Origin: Melittangium boletus DSM 14713
GTDB lineage: Bacteria; Myxococcota; Myxococcia; Myxococcales; Myxococcaceae
Direction of reading: 5' to 3'
NCBI RefSeq assembly: GCF_002305855.1
Contig: NZ_CP022163.1
Span: 6,696,292-6,760,291 of the forward strand
Length of the DNA stretch: 64,000 bases
A program made the position numbers and the translations under genes. Under the pieces are notes generated by a model that was not told the origin of the DNA, made no database searches, and saw nothing but the letters and a program-made list of their open reading frames with translations. This document shows, piece after piece, positions 41,889 through 49,991 of this stretch. Positions within the stretch are counted from its first letter, which is position 1, and each line of letters begins with the position of its first letter.

Positions 41889-42089
41889 GGTACACCAGCA
41901 CTGGGCTACCAGGAGGGCTTCCTCTTGTGGCTGCTGGGCTGGAAGTCGGGACCGCAGCAGAAGTTGGAGGAGTCCCAGGTGCGCGTTGGTAAGCACGTCT
42001 GGCTGCCCTTCCTGCGCGCCCGCCGGTACATGCACTCCCCCCAGTCGCTGGTGGACTGCTCTCTCACTTGGCTCTTCGGGCAGGCTTAA
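41889..42089 (+). pseudogene. Unidentified 3' gene fragment beside the IS4 element
   Basis: An open frame of about 66 codons ends at TAA 42087-42089. Part reads GYQEGFLLWLLGWKSG and LRARRYMHSPQSLVDCSLTW, with coding-like composition, but I recognise no family. Having no start and beginning exactly at the IS4 boundary, it looks like the tail of a gene destroyed by the deletion. It converges with, and its stop overlaps, the next gene's end. Confidence 0.35.
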
Positions 42090-42871
42090 GGGCGAGACCA
42101 CTTAAGCAACGGGATAGGAACGAGCAGATCGCTATCTGCAGCTAGCTTGCGAAGCGAGTGAACCCATCCAACGACCAAGCCCGGACAGTTGGCGAAGAGC
42201 TGGGGAGAGGGGGGGGGCAGCGGCTGACCGGTCATCAGCAGGGGAATGAATGCCGCCTCGTATTTGAGGATGCATGCGAGTACGCCGACGTTCTTCCCCT
42301 GTAGTGGCCCATTTGCGACAGCGTCTCGGAACTTTCGGTCGTACTTGCTTTCAATGCTACGACTGAAGAGGTGCGCGAGAGTCGCTGGGGTTTGAACCAC
42401 AAAACCATTCGCAATCACTGGTTGTTGTGGGTCGATACAGATAACATCGAGCCAATAGTCATTTCCGTCGCTGGTTAGCAGGATATCTGCGTCCTTCGAG
42501 CCAGACGCAGCGGAGAATGGTTCCTCGACGCGAATTTGCTGACCGCTCTGACGAAGATATAGCGAGAAAGCAGCTTCCGCGACAGTATCGAGAAACGCAC
42601 TGTCGTTCGGGTTCTTGACCTTGTTCCAGAACTTGGCCCGAGGCAGTTCAGACGGTGCGAACGATGAAAGAAAGGCTTCGAGCGTAGCAAGATATCCATA
42701 CGGGTCCGCCACGACATTTTGCCTTGTCAGGTCGGATGCCACCCACCAGCAACTCGCCGCTAGGTTCAAAAAGGCGGACGGGTCAGTAGGCTTCGCCGCC
42801 AACTTGGGCAGCGAAGTCCCATTCGCCTGCGCTACTGATTCAAGGTTGGGAAAGGATTGAGTGAGGTCCAT
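42086..42871 (-). CDS. Hypothetical protein with a restriction-endonuclease-like core
   Basis: 261 residues, not recognised. A middle segment (about residues 115-150), RVEEPFSAASGSKDADILL then NDYWLDVICID, has the Glu...Asp...(Asp)-x pattern and strand order of PD-(D/E)XK nucleases, though the usual Lys is not apparent, so nuclease activity is uncertain. A second conserved-looking block, GKNVGVLACILKYE, follows. GC content is clearly lower than in the core genes, a sign of horizontal transfer. It lies next to the AAA+/WYL operon on the same strand with a 233-bp gap and may be part of that accessory module. Confidence 0.6.
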   Translation of the reverse strand: MDLTQSFPNLESVAQANGTSLPKLAAKPTDPSAFLNLAASCWWVASDLTRQNVVADPYGYLATLEAFLSSFAPSELPRAKFWNKVKNPNDSAFLDTVAEAAFSLYLRQSGQQIRVEEPFSAASGSKDADILLTSDGNDYWLDVICIDPQQPVIANGFVVQTPATLAHLFSRSIESKYDRKFRDAVANGPLQGKNVGVLACILKYEAAFIPLLMTGQPLPPPSPQLFANCPGLVVGWVHSLRKLAADSDLLVPIPLLKWSRP

Positions 42872-43104
42872 GATGCTAATTAGCTTCGAGCCTCATGGTC
42901 ATTAAGGCAAGCTTCGGCGCATAGGAAAAAATGAAGGCCTTTCTGCGGGGGGCACCGGGCCCAGCAGGGTAGGAGTGGGTAGGAGGGCTGCTGCCGGGTG
43001 CCAACCGAGCCGTTGGCCGGGCCGGACCTGCAGGCGCTTTAGGCACACCTGTGCTCAGCCCGGCCCCTGCAGAGGGAGGCAGCCGCGCCTCGGGCGACGC
43101 AAGC

Positions 43105-43971
43105 TCACGTCGTGGGCTTCACCTTTCGAGACAGGTATGAATTCCGCGTGGTGGTCAATTCGCGAATGAGCCTCTCGCGTAATGCCTGGGGGGCGAGCAC
43201 CTCCGCGTGTTGGCCCCACCCAAGAACCCAGCGAGCAGCTTCTTCGAGATCGGAATCCTCACTGCGTACAATGACGCTGCCGTCGACTTGGGGCTCAAGC
43301 GCCTGATCCTTCTCCAGCGGATGCTCGTGCGCGAAGGCGGCGACAGCCGGGGCGAGCCGTACCGAGACTGCGGCCGGGGGTCCTTGCCTGGACTTGAACA
43401 ATTCATCCACCAGCCCATCCGCGAGGCCATGGGGGAGTTCATCCTGGAACGCGCCCAGTCGGACCTCGGTGATTCTGGAGGCCTTGATGAGGCGCCAACT
43501 CTTGAATGCGGGATCCCATGCGAACAAGTATGACGCCCCATGGAACTCTCGGAGTTTCAGAGGAGCGACAATGCTCGAAACGGGACTGGGCAGACCCGGA
43601 GCAGTATAAGAGATACGCGCCTCGCGCCGTTCGTCCATGGCCTCGCGGAGCCTCTCCAGGATGGAGGGGAGCGCGGGTGCTCGCCTGAGAGGTGGAAGCG
43701 GGAGCGGCGCCTGCGCGACGGGCGCCATGGGCGCGGAGGCAGGGGCTTTCTCTCCGAGATACTTCACCCGGACCTCTCCCGAGGTGTGTTGCGACGTTAG
43801 GGGAAGACCTGCCTCCTCGAGGATCTTCAGGTCCCGGTACAAGGTGGGCCTGCTGATCTCCAGTTCCTCCATGAGCTGCCGGATGAACTTCCCCTGGTGG
43901 CTCGCGCGCACCAGTTCGAGCAGTTTCCATTGCCGCACAAGCTGTCTCTTCGCCGCGTTCCTTCTCGTCAT
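43105..43971 (-). CDS. WYL-domain transcriptional regulator
   Basis: 288-residue regulator. The N-terminus is a winged helix-turn-helix (about residues 12-70: LELVRASHQGKFIRQL, EISRPTLYRDLKILEEAG). A Pro/Ala linker (about 75-105) precedes a WYL domain (about 110-200), whose signature positions read RISYTAPG, FHGASYLFAWDPAFKSW and ASRITEVRLG (WYL itself replaced by SYLFAW), and a WCX C-terminal extension (to about 288). WYL proteins bind nucleotide-like ligands or ssDNA and often control defence systems. It is the last gene of the five-gene operon, 20 bases after the AAA+ ATPase gene; the palindrome at 46415-46435 upstream of the operon is a plausible operator. Confidence 0.9.
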   Translation of the reverse strand: MTRRNAAKRQLVRQWKLLELVRASHQGKFIRQLMEELEISRPTLYRDLKILEEAGLPLTSQHTSGEVRVKYLGEKAPASAPMAPVAQAPLPLPPLRRAPALPSILERLREAMDERREARISYTAPGLPSPVSSIVAPLKLREFHGASYLFAWDPAFKSWRLIKASRITEVRLGAFQDELPHGLADGLVDELFKSRQGPPAAVSVRLAPAVAAFAHEHPLEKDQALEPQVDGSVIVRSEDSDLEEAARWVLGWGQHAEVLAPQALRERLIRELTTTRNSYLSRKVKPTT

Positions 43972-43991
43972 GACCTCCGGACCTCAGCTGG

Positions 43992-45050
43992 TCAGAGCTT
44001 CTGTGTCGATGCTGCGGCGACCGGATTCGGAGCATGCTGCGCGGGAAGCTCGCGCTGGACGTCTGGAGGCAGTTGGGCCAGATCGACTTTTTCTTCACGG
44101 GTCGTGATGACGCGCTCGGGCTTCGAGCCCACGTGCTCGATGGCACAGCGAACAAGGTCGATTTCCTTCAGGATGTCATCGCGGGATACTTGGCGCGCAT
44201 CGTGTGACCGCCCGACGGCACGGCAGGCCGCCTGAATCAAAACGTTGACCATGAGGCCGCCCGACAAGCCATGGGACTGCGCGGACAGCCAGGCGGGAGT
44301 CACGTCCGGTACGCGCGGCAGCTTGGAGGGCAACAACGTGCTCCACAGGCGTTCACGGCACTCCGCATCGGGGAGTGTAAACTCGATGTGTGTCAGGATG
44401 CGGCGCACGAAAGCGCTGTCATAGTTCCTGGCCAGATTGGTGGCGAAGATGACGACGCCCTCGAAAGCGTCCAGTTGTAACAGCATCACTGAGCGGCTCA
44501 CGTTGACACCATGGTCCGCGCTCTGGGTGACTTGAGTCAGACGCTTGCCAAGAACAGAGTCCGCTTCATCGAAGAAGAGAACGGATTGAGTCTCCTGGGC
44601 GCGTTGGAATGCTGCGGAGATGTTCTTGGGGGTGTCGCCCACGTATTTAGACTCTATCTCGGCATAGTTGACGCTGATGAGCCGACGGCCAAGGTGGTGG
44701 GCAATCGCCTCGGCACAGAAAGTCTTTCCCGTTCCAGGTGGTCCGAACAGGTTGATTACTGCCCGCGAACCCCGTGGATCCACCTCCTTCAATCCCCACT
44801 CCTCATACAGCGTCTGGTGGTGATGAATCCGACTGAGCGCTGAGGAGATCTGCTCCTGCACGCTCTTGGAAACGATGAGGTTGTCCAACCGGCGCCGGGG
44901 CTCCATGGGAGTGAACATCTCCATGCGCTCACGTTTCGCCGCCTCCGCCGCGTCCCGCGCGGTGGAGGCCGGAGTTTCGGATTCATGTGACGGCCGGGAG
45001 TGAATGGCCGCAGCCACCGTGTCCGACTGCTTCTTCCATCCAGTGGGCAT
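43992..45050 (-). CDS. AAA+ ATPase of the five-gene accessory operon
   Basis: 352-residue single-ring AAA+ protein. Walker A is LFGPPGTGKTFCAEAIA, Walker B VLFFDEADSVLG, sensor 1 VIFATNLARNYDSAF, and the arginine finger RRILTHIEF, the order of the classic AAA clade (FtsH/spastin/proteasomal ATPases). The N-terminal ~55 residues and C-terminal ~45 are charged and probably unstructured; there is no protease or membrane domain. A pore-loop aromatic is likely in SVNYAEIESKYVGDTPKN. It probably remodels or unfolds a partner; the small proteins encoded upstream, which share a C-terminal tail motif, are the obvious clients (inference). Confidence 0.9.
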   Translation of the reverse strand: MPTGWKKQSDTVAAAIHSRPSHESETPASTARDAAEAAKRERMEMFTPMEPRRRLDNLIVSKSVQEQISSALSRIHHHQTLYEEWGLKEVDPRGSRAVINLFGPPGTGKTFCAEAIAHHLGRRLISVNYAEIESKYVGDTPKNISAAFQRAQETQSVLFFDEADSVLGKRLTQVTQSADHGVNVSRSVMLLQLDAFEGVVIFATNLARNYDSAFVRRILTHIEFTLPDAECRERLWSTLLPSKLPRVPDVTPAWLSAQSHGLSGGLMVNVLIQAACRAVGRSHDARQVSRDDILKEIDLVRCAIEHVGSKPERVITTREEKVDLAQLPPDVQRELPAQHAPNPVAAASTQKL

Positions 45051-45076
45051 TGAAAAGTCCTTCCCGAGCGAAGTGC

Positions 45077-45394
45077 TCAGTCGACGTACTCCATGACGTC
45101 GCGCTTGACCGTGGCTCGGCGCTTGAGTTGATCCAGCACCTCCTGGTCATCGATTTCGTCCATGGAAAGCGAGGTCTCCTTGACGTTGATCTGACCCTGG
45201 GTGGTCTTCGCGTAGATCCGACAGCGAACGCCACTGACCACACGATCCAGGAGGATCCATGCGTCCATAAGCCTGCTTTGGTCCAGTCCAAGTTGCCGCA
45301 GCCAACTCGCCACGGTGTCCCGGATTTTGTCCCAGAAATGAACAACAAGTCCCACGCCCACGACCGCGCCGACGATCCATAGAAGAGGTAGCAT
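45077..45394 (-). CDS. Small single-helix membrane protein (operon gene 3)
   Basis: 105 residues, no known family. One N-terminal transmembrane helix (LLWIVGAVVGVGLVVHFW, about residues 4-21) with the charged rest predicted cytoplasmic. The C-terminal 27 residues (SMDEIDDQEVLDQLKRR) weakly match the tails of the two proteins encoded upstream, where PS(D/E)VR occupies the DQEVL position. It begins five bases after the previous stop and ends 26 bases before the AAA+ gene. Its topology resembles a shorter version of the 162-residue neighbour, so the two may be paralogues that assemble together. Confidence 0.75.
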   Translation of the reverse strand: MLPLLWIVGAVVGVGLVVHFWDKIRDTVASWLRQLGLDQSRLMDAWILLDRVVSGVRCRIYAKTTQGQINVKETSLSMDEIDDQEVLDQLKRRATVKRDVMEYVD

Positions 45395-45399
45395 GGGGT

Positions 45400-45888
45400 T
45401 TACCCTGTCATGACGAGTTCGTTGATTTCCCGTGTACGGAGATCTCTCACGTCGACAGTGGCGTCTCCATTGCGGATGAGGGCTTCACGTACCTCCGAGG
45501 GCAGGTCATCGAAGTCAACGACTTCCTCCATGACTACCTTGGTGGCTTGTTGCTGCGCTTGGAACTGGGTGATGAGCCAGGAAGTCACCCGCCGCACGTA
45601 CTGGTTGGAACTCTTGCGATGAATCTCCACGACTGTCTTGAGGAGATAGTCGCAGAGCTGCCGCCATGCATTCTTGACGGTGCGACGTGCCGAGGATGCG
45701 ACCTTGTCCAGCAACACGAAGGCACTGCGTGCGATGGAGTTGAGCACAGGGATGCGGCGTTCAACCCACGGGAGGAGGGCTTCCTCGGCCCATTGGAGGA
45801 CGTTGGGCCAGAAAGCAATGGCCACTCCTACCGCAACCGCCAGCACACCCGCCAAGAGACCAATAAAAAGAGGGATAGGCATGGCCAC
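45400..45888 (-). CDS. Single-helix membrane protein (operon gene 2)
   Basis: 162 residues, no known family. An N-terminal transmembrane helix (FIGLLAGVLAVAVGVAIAFW, about residues 7-26), then an amphipathic helical region (about 30-115) and the tail motif DFDDLPSEVREALIRNGD, which is repeated in altered form in the proteins on either side. GTG at 45888 lies immediately after the previous gene's TGA; an ATG at 45882 is the alternative start. The tight spacing implies translational coupling. It could anchor the AAA+ ring to the membrane or be its substrate (inference). Confidence 0.75.
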   Translation of the reverse strand: MAMPIPLFIGLLAGVLAVAVGVAIAFWPNVLQWAEEALLPWVERRIPVLNSIARSAFVLLDKVASSARRTVKNAWRQLCDYLLKTVVEIHRKSSNQYVRRVTSWLITQFQAQQQATKVVMEEVVDFDDLPSEVREALIRNGDATVDVRDLRTREINELVMTG

Positions 45889-46374
45889 TCAGCTCAGGGG
45901 ATAGAGTTTGAAGGAGACAAGGGAGCCGCCGTCACGCAGCATATCGGAGCGGACATCCGAAGGCATGGCCTCCCATGCACGCTCCTCACGTGAGATCGAC
46001 CGCGCAGGCTGCTTGTCCTTGAGGAAATAGATCTCGATCTCCCGCCAACCACGCCGGTCCTCGTCACGAAGGTAGCGCACGGAGACCTTCAACAAGAGCT
46101 GCCGGGCTTGAGCTAGGAGGCTCTCGGAGGCGGGGGCACAATCCTTGCGCAGCACCGGATCGTTCTCGCCCACCAGTTCCAGTACGGCGCTCACGCAGGA
46201 GGCAGGCGGCTGTTGGAGATGCTGTGCCAGGAAAGCGGCGAGGGTGTCGTAGGTGTCCTTCCGCTCGCGCCGATCATTGACCTCTTCCTGGGTTACGACG
46301 GTGCTCCAGAGATCTTGGGCGTTCTTGAGCCACTTGCTCCAACGTGGCGGGGTACTCGGGGGCGTCATGTCCAT
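45889..46374 (-). CDS. Soluble hypothetical protein (operon gene 1)
   Basis: 161 residues, first gene of the operon, no membrane segment and no recognised domain. The N-terminal half is helical (WSKWLKNAQDLWSTVV, DTYDTLAAFLAQHL). The second half contains strands (LLLKVSVRYLRDEDRRGWREIEIYFL) and ends in EAMPSDVRSDMLRDGG, the tail motif shared with the next gene. A strong ribosome-binding site (AAGGAG, six bases before the ATG at 46374) contrasts with the weak ones of the following genes, consistent with being the operon's entry point. Confidence 0.75.
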   Translation of the reverse strand: MDMTPPSTPPRWSKWLKNAQDLWSTVVTQEEVNDRRERKDTYDTLAAFLAQHLQQPPASCVSAVLELVGENDPVLRKDCAPASESLLAQARQLLLKVSVRYLRDEDRRGWREIEIYFLKDKQPARSISREERAWEAMPSDVRSDMLRDGGSLVSFKLYPLS

Positions 46375-46414
46375 CTCCTTTCCGCTGAGTGCTCAAGAGT
46401 ATGTAGCATGGCCC

Positions 46415-46435
46415 TGTCTCACCTTACGTGAGACA
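46415..46435 (-). promoter_or_regulatory. Perfect palindrome, candidate operator of the AAA+/WYL operon
   Basis: TGTCTCAC-CTTAC-GTGAGACA: two perfect 8-base arms around a 5-base centre, 41 bases upstream of the first gene's start codon. Position and symmetry fit the binding site of a dimeric regulator, presumably the operon's own WYL protein. No confident -35/-10 pair could be aligned with it. Confidence 0.55.
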
Positions 46436-46643
46436 ACGTGTCGTCGAGCGGGGAGAAACTCGTTACCTAGCATCCAGCGCCTTGGCGGTTCGCCTATGCG
46501 CGGCAGAGCCGAAGCCACAAGAAGCGAGCCCAGCAAGTGAGGCAGTGGCGAAGGTGGAAGCGAAGAAGGGGTAATAGCTCGCCGAGCCCCGTCTGGACGA
46601 GGCGAGGAGAGCCAGCCGGGCCACGAAACAAAGCGCGGCGGCG

Positions 46644-48161
46644 TCAGTCGAGGCTGGAGGGGAGCGTGACGGTGCCGGGGTTGTCGATGGCGGCGAGCGC
46701 GGCGCGCAGCAGGTAGCGCCCCGGGTCCTCACCGCACAGGCGGGCCGTCTCAATCAGCGAGTAGAAGAGGGCCGCCACCTCGGTACCGCGCAGGGACTTG
46801 GAGCCGTAGTGATTCTTGCGGCCCAGCACCAGGTCTCGCAGCTGGCGCTCCACCAGGTTGTTGTCCAGGGGCACCCAGGGGTTGGAGAGGAAGACGGTGA
46901 GCCCGCTCCACAGCGCCAGCATGTACTCGAGGGCCTTGCGCAGGCCGCTGCCCGGCAGCGCGCGCTGAGCCAGTGCCCACTCACGGATGGCCGCCACCAG
47001 CGGGACGGACTGCTCCCGCCGCACCAGCAGACGGAGCGCGAGCGCCGCGGTCTGTTGTGCTCCCTCCAGCGCATGCGGGTCGGGCAGGCCCGCCTCAATG
47101 GCATACAACTGGCCAATGAGGCTCAGCACCTGGGCGCACGCGGGGGCCACCTGCTCGGCCTCCACGAATTTGCGCCGCACGTGGGCCCAACAAAACACCA
47201 GGCTACAGGAGGCCGGCCCATCGGCCCCCGGTTTCGTCGCCGTCTGGTAGGCCGCGTAGCCATCCACCATGGCGACGCCCTGGTAGTTGCCCAGTACCTG
47301 CCGAGCCGTGGCCCCGGAACGGCTGGGGAGAATGCGGTGGTGCACCGCGCGGGGACTGGCCACCGTCCATGCGTACCATTTCTTCCCCGGGCCCTTGTCC
47401 AGCAGGTGCCAGTGCGTCTCATCCGCGTGGATGAGGGGGGAAGCGAAGACGACGGTGAGCAGTGCCTCGTAGCTGGGCTGGAGGTGGCGGGCCAGGGCGG
47501 ACAGTGGTTTCAACAGCGTCTGGGTGTCCACCACCAGGCCCTCGCGCCGGTACATGCGCTCCTGGCGCGCCAGCGGCAGGTGAAAGGCATACTTCTGCAA
47601 GGCCACGTGCACGGCGAAATCCACCGCGTAGCGGCCGCCCGGAATGAGGCGCGGCGCGGCGGGAGCCGTGACGGGTGCACACCCCTCCGGGCAGCGGTAC
47701 TTCTGTCGCCGGTAGCGCTTGAGGACGAAGTGGCGCTCCACCACGCTCACCTCCTCGCTGTCCTCCGTCTGCCCTCGCCACTCCTGGAGGGTGCCGCCGC
47801 ACAGGCCGCACACCTTGTCCGCCTCGTCCAAGGGCAGCAGCACCTCTTGCACGGGCAGCTCCGGCTGTGCACGCGGCCCATGTCCCCGCTGCTGGCGCTC
47901 GCGCGCGGCGGGCTCCTCCTGCTGCGCGCTCGGGCGCTTCTCGCTGGAGGCTCCGAAGAGGCGCTGCTGCATGCGCGCCAACTGCTCCTTGAGCTGGGTG
48001 AGCTCCAGTTGCAGCCGCGCCTGGGCGTCCTCCCCCTTGAGCCGCGCATTCTCTTGCACCAGCGCCTCCAGACGTTGGTGCAGTCGCGCGTTCTCCGCCT
48101 CGAGCAGCGCCGCCATCTGCTTCGCCGTCTCCAAGTCCTTCACTTGCCCGAGGGGAACCAT
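46644..48161 (-). CDS. tnpC: IS66 transposase TnpC
   Basis: 505-residue DDE transposase of IS66 (Orf3). An N-terminal leucine-zipper coiled coil (about 10-75, ETAKQMAALLEAENARL) is followed by a zinc-finger region (KVCGLCGG then KYRCPEGC) and the catalytic core: SPLIHADETHWHLLD (first Asp), GVAMVDGYAAY (second Asp), VFCWAHVRRKFVEA, and WVPLDNNLVERQLRDLVLGRKN, which carries the catalytic Glu. The C-terminal extension ends LRAALAAIDNPG. The gene is full length. Its partner TnpB is broken, so transposition in its present state is doubtful. Confidence 0.92.
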   Translation of the reverse strand: MVPLGQVKDLETAKQMAALLEAENARLHQRLEALVQENARLKGEDAQARLQLELTQLKEQLARMQQRLFGASSEKRPSAQQEEPAARERQQRGHGPRAQPELPVQEVLLPLDEADKVCGLCGGTLQEWRGQTEDSEEVSVVERHFVLKRYRRQKYRCPEGCAPVTAPAAPRLIPGGRYAVDFAVHVALQKYAFHLPLARQERMYRREGLVVDTQTLLKPLSALARHLQPSYEALLTVVFASPLIHADETHWHLLDKGPGKKWYAWTVASPRAVHHRILPSRSGATARQVLGNYQGVAMVDGYAAYQTATKPGADGPASCSLVFCWAHVRRKFVEAEQVAPACAQVLSLIGQLYAIEAGLPDPHALEGAQQTAALALRLLVRREQSVPLVAAIREWALAQRALPGSGLRKALEYMLALWSGLTVFLSNPWVPLDNNLVERQLRDLVLGRKNHYGSKSLRGTEVAALFYSLIETARLCGEDPGRYLLRAALAAIDNPGTVTLPSSLD

Positions 48162-49991
48162 ACTTCTGCGGTAGTGCTACACGGCCGCCTCCACCGCAAG
48201 CTCTTTCTCCTCGAAGGCTGGCGGTGACAGCTTCCACCTCCCCGCCAATTCGCACCCCTCCAGAAACAGCGACAGCTCCGCCACCGTCATCTCCACGCTC
48301 ACCGCTCCGGCCTGGGCCCACGGCCGCGCGAAGCGTCCCTTGAAGAGGCGTTTGGTGAGCAGCACCAGCCCCGTGCCGTCGAAGTAGAGCACCTTGGCCC
48401 GCTGGCGACACCGCCCCACGAAGAGGAAGACGTCGCCCTTGAGCAACTGCCCGCCCAGCTGCTGCTCCACCAGCGCGCTCAGCCCATCAAACCCACCCCT
48501 TTCAAGGTCGAATAGTGGCTCGCCACCTTTATGGTTTAGACAGGGCGGATGAGGGCGCATCAGTGAAGCTGGGCAGACCATCAGACATAGCCATGCCATG
48601 AAGCGCCCGGCGCTGCGGTGCTACTGGTCTCTTGCCTGCCTTGGTTGGCCTCCGTCTGCTGTTCAGGAGATTTTCTCGCCCTTGAGCACACGTGCTGTTG
48701 CCACATGCTTGCGCGCCACCTCTCCCGGTACATAGCCTTTCTTCACCTTCTTCTTGGCGGCGCGGGGATGTTTGCACAATGTGGAAGGCTTCACCTTCTT
48801 CGCTAGCTCCAGCAGGAGCTCACTCAACTGCTCCGCGCTCCGTACTTCCTGTCCGCTCCAGTCCTCCGGCTCCACCACCATCATCATTCCTCCGTAAGCG
48901 AACTTCACTTCGGCGGCAATGTAATAGGTGGACACCTGCATATTGGCAGCCTCCAGGTCATGGCTGGCTTCCACCGCGGTTTTCACCACCGACAACACAT
49001 TGTAGGCCAGTACCGCCACCCCAAAGGCCAGCAGCGCCGCTCGTGGTCTCCCCAAACTCCGCACCTCGCTCTCGAGCACGGCCTCCAACTCTCCAAACAT
49101 CCCTTCAATCGTCCAGCGCTTCCTGTACAGCTGCGCTACCTCCACGGCGCTCAGTTTCTCCTCGGGCACGTTCGTGAGCAGCCGAATGGCTGTTTCCCCG
49201 TCTTCTGTTGGCTCCTCCAACTCCACTTCAATCCGTCTCAACTCCAACGGCTCTTCCCCCTCCACTCGCACTGCCTGCTCGTACACACGTCCCGTTGGCC
49301 CTCGGCCTACTTCCCTCCGCTCCCCCAGCGCAGTCGGATTGGGCGACACGCCGTGCTCTCGAATGATGAAGGCCGCTCTCTTTTCATGCACCGCGCGCAG
49401 AATCCGGCTCGTGGAGAAGTTCCTGTCCGCCAGCCACAATTCTCCCTCCCGCACTCGCTCCAACACCGGCCCCATCAACGCCCGCTCTTGTGCATGCGCG
49501 TCTTCAGCCGGCAGCACATCCACCACCAGGCTCAACTCCGGCGCATACACCACCAACGACTGTCCGGGCAGCGCAGCTCCTCGGAATTCTCTCAACGGTT
49601 TGAGCCGCTTCTCACTGGCGGGGAGGTGATTGCCATCCAAGACTCGCACCTGGTAACCCGCCGCCCACGGCCCCTGCTTCTTCATGGGCCGCACCACGGG
49701 CAACAACCTCTCCGCGCTCCCTTGCACCAGGGCTCGCACCACCTGGGGCTCGGTGTGATTGACTTTGTCGTAGAGCGCCGCCAGCGAGACGGTCAAGTCC
49801 GGGTCGGACTGCGCCGCGGCGTGCAGCGACGGTCGCAGTCCCAGCGCCACCACTCCCATCAAATCCACTACCGAGGAGAAGAGCAACTCGCGCGTGTACT
49901 GCTGCTCTCGGTTCGCTTCGAATACCTCATCAATCCATTGCGAACTCAGGGCATGCTCAAGCGTGCGGCGCACCATCACCGTGACGGGACT

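Noticed and set aside
42872..43104. Possible small RNA or terminator in the gap with a repeated GGGTAGGAG word
   Set aside because: Only short direct repeats and no stable hairpin with a T run; nothing that can be supported.
46436..46570. The missing 5' half of the DUF2381 gene on the left of IS66
   Set aside because: No frame here resembles the N-terminal half of that family, and the IS66 flanks lack a target duplication, so the left side is unrelated DNA.
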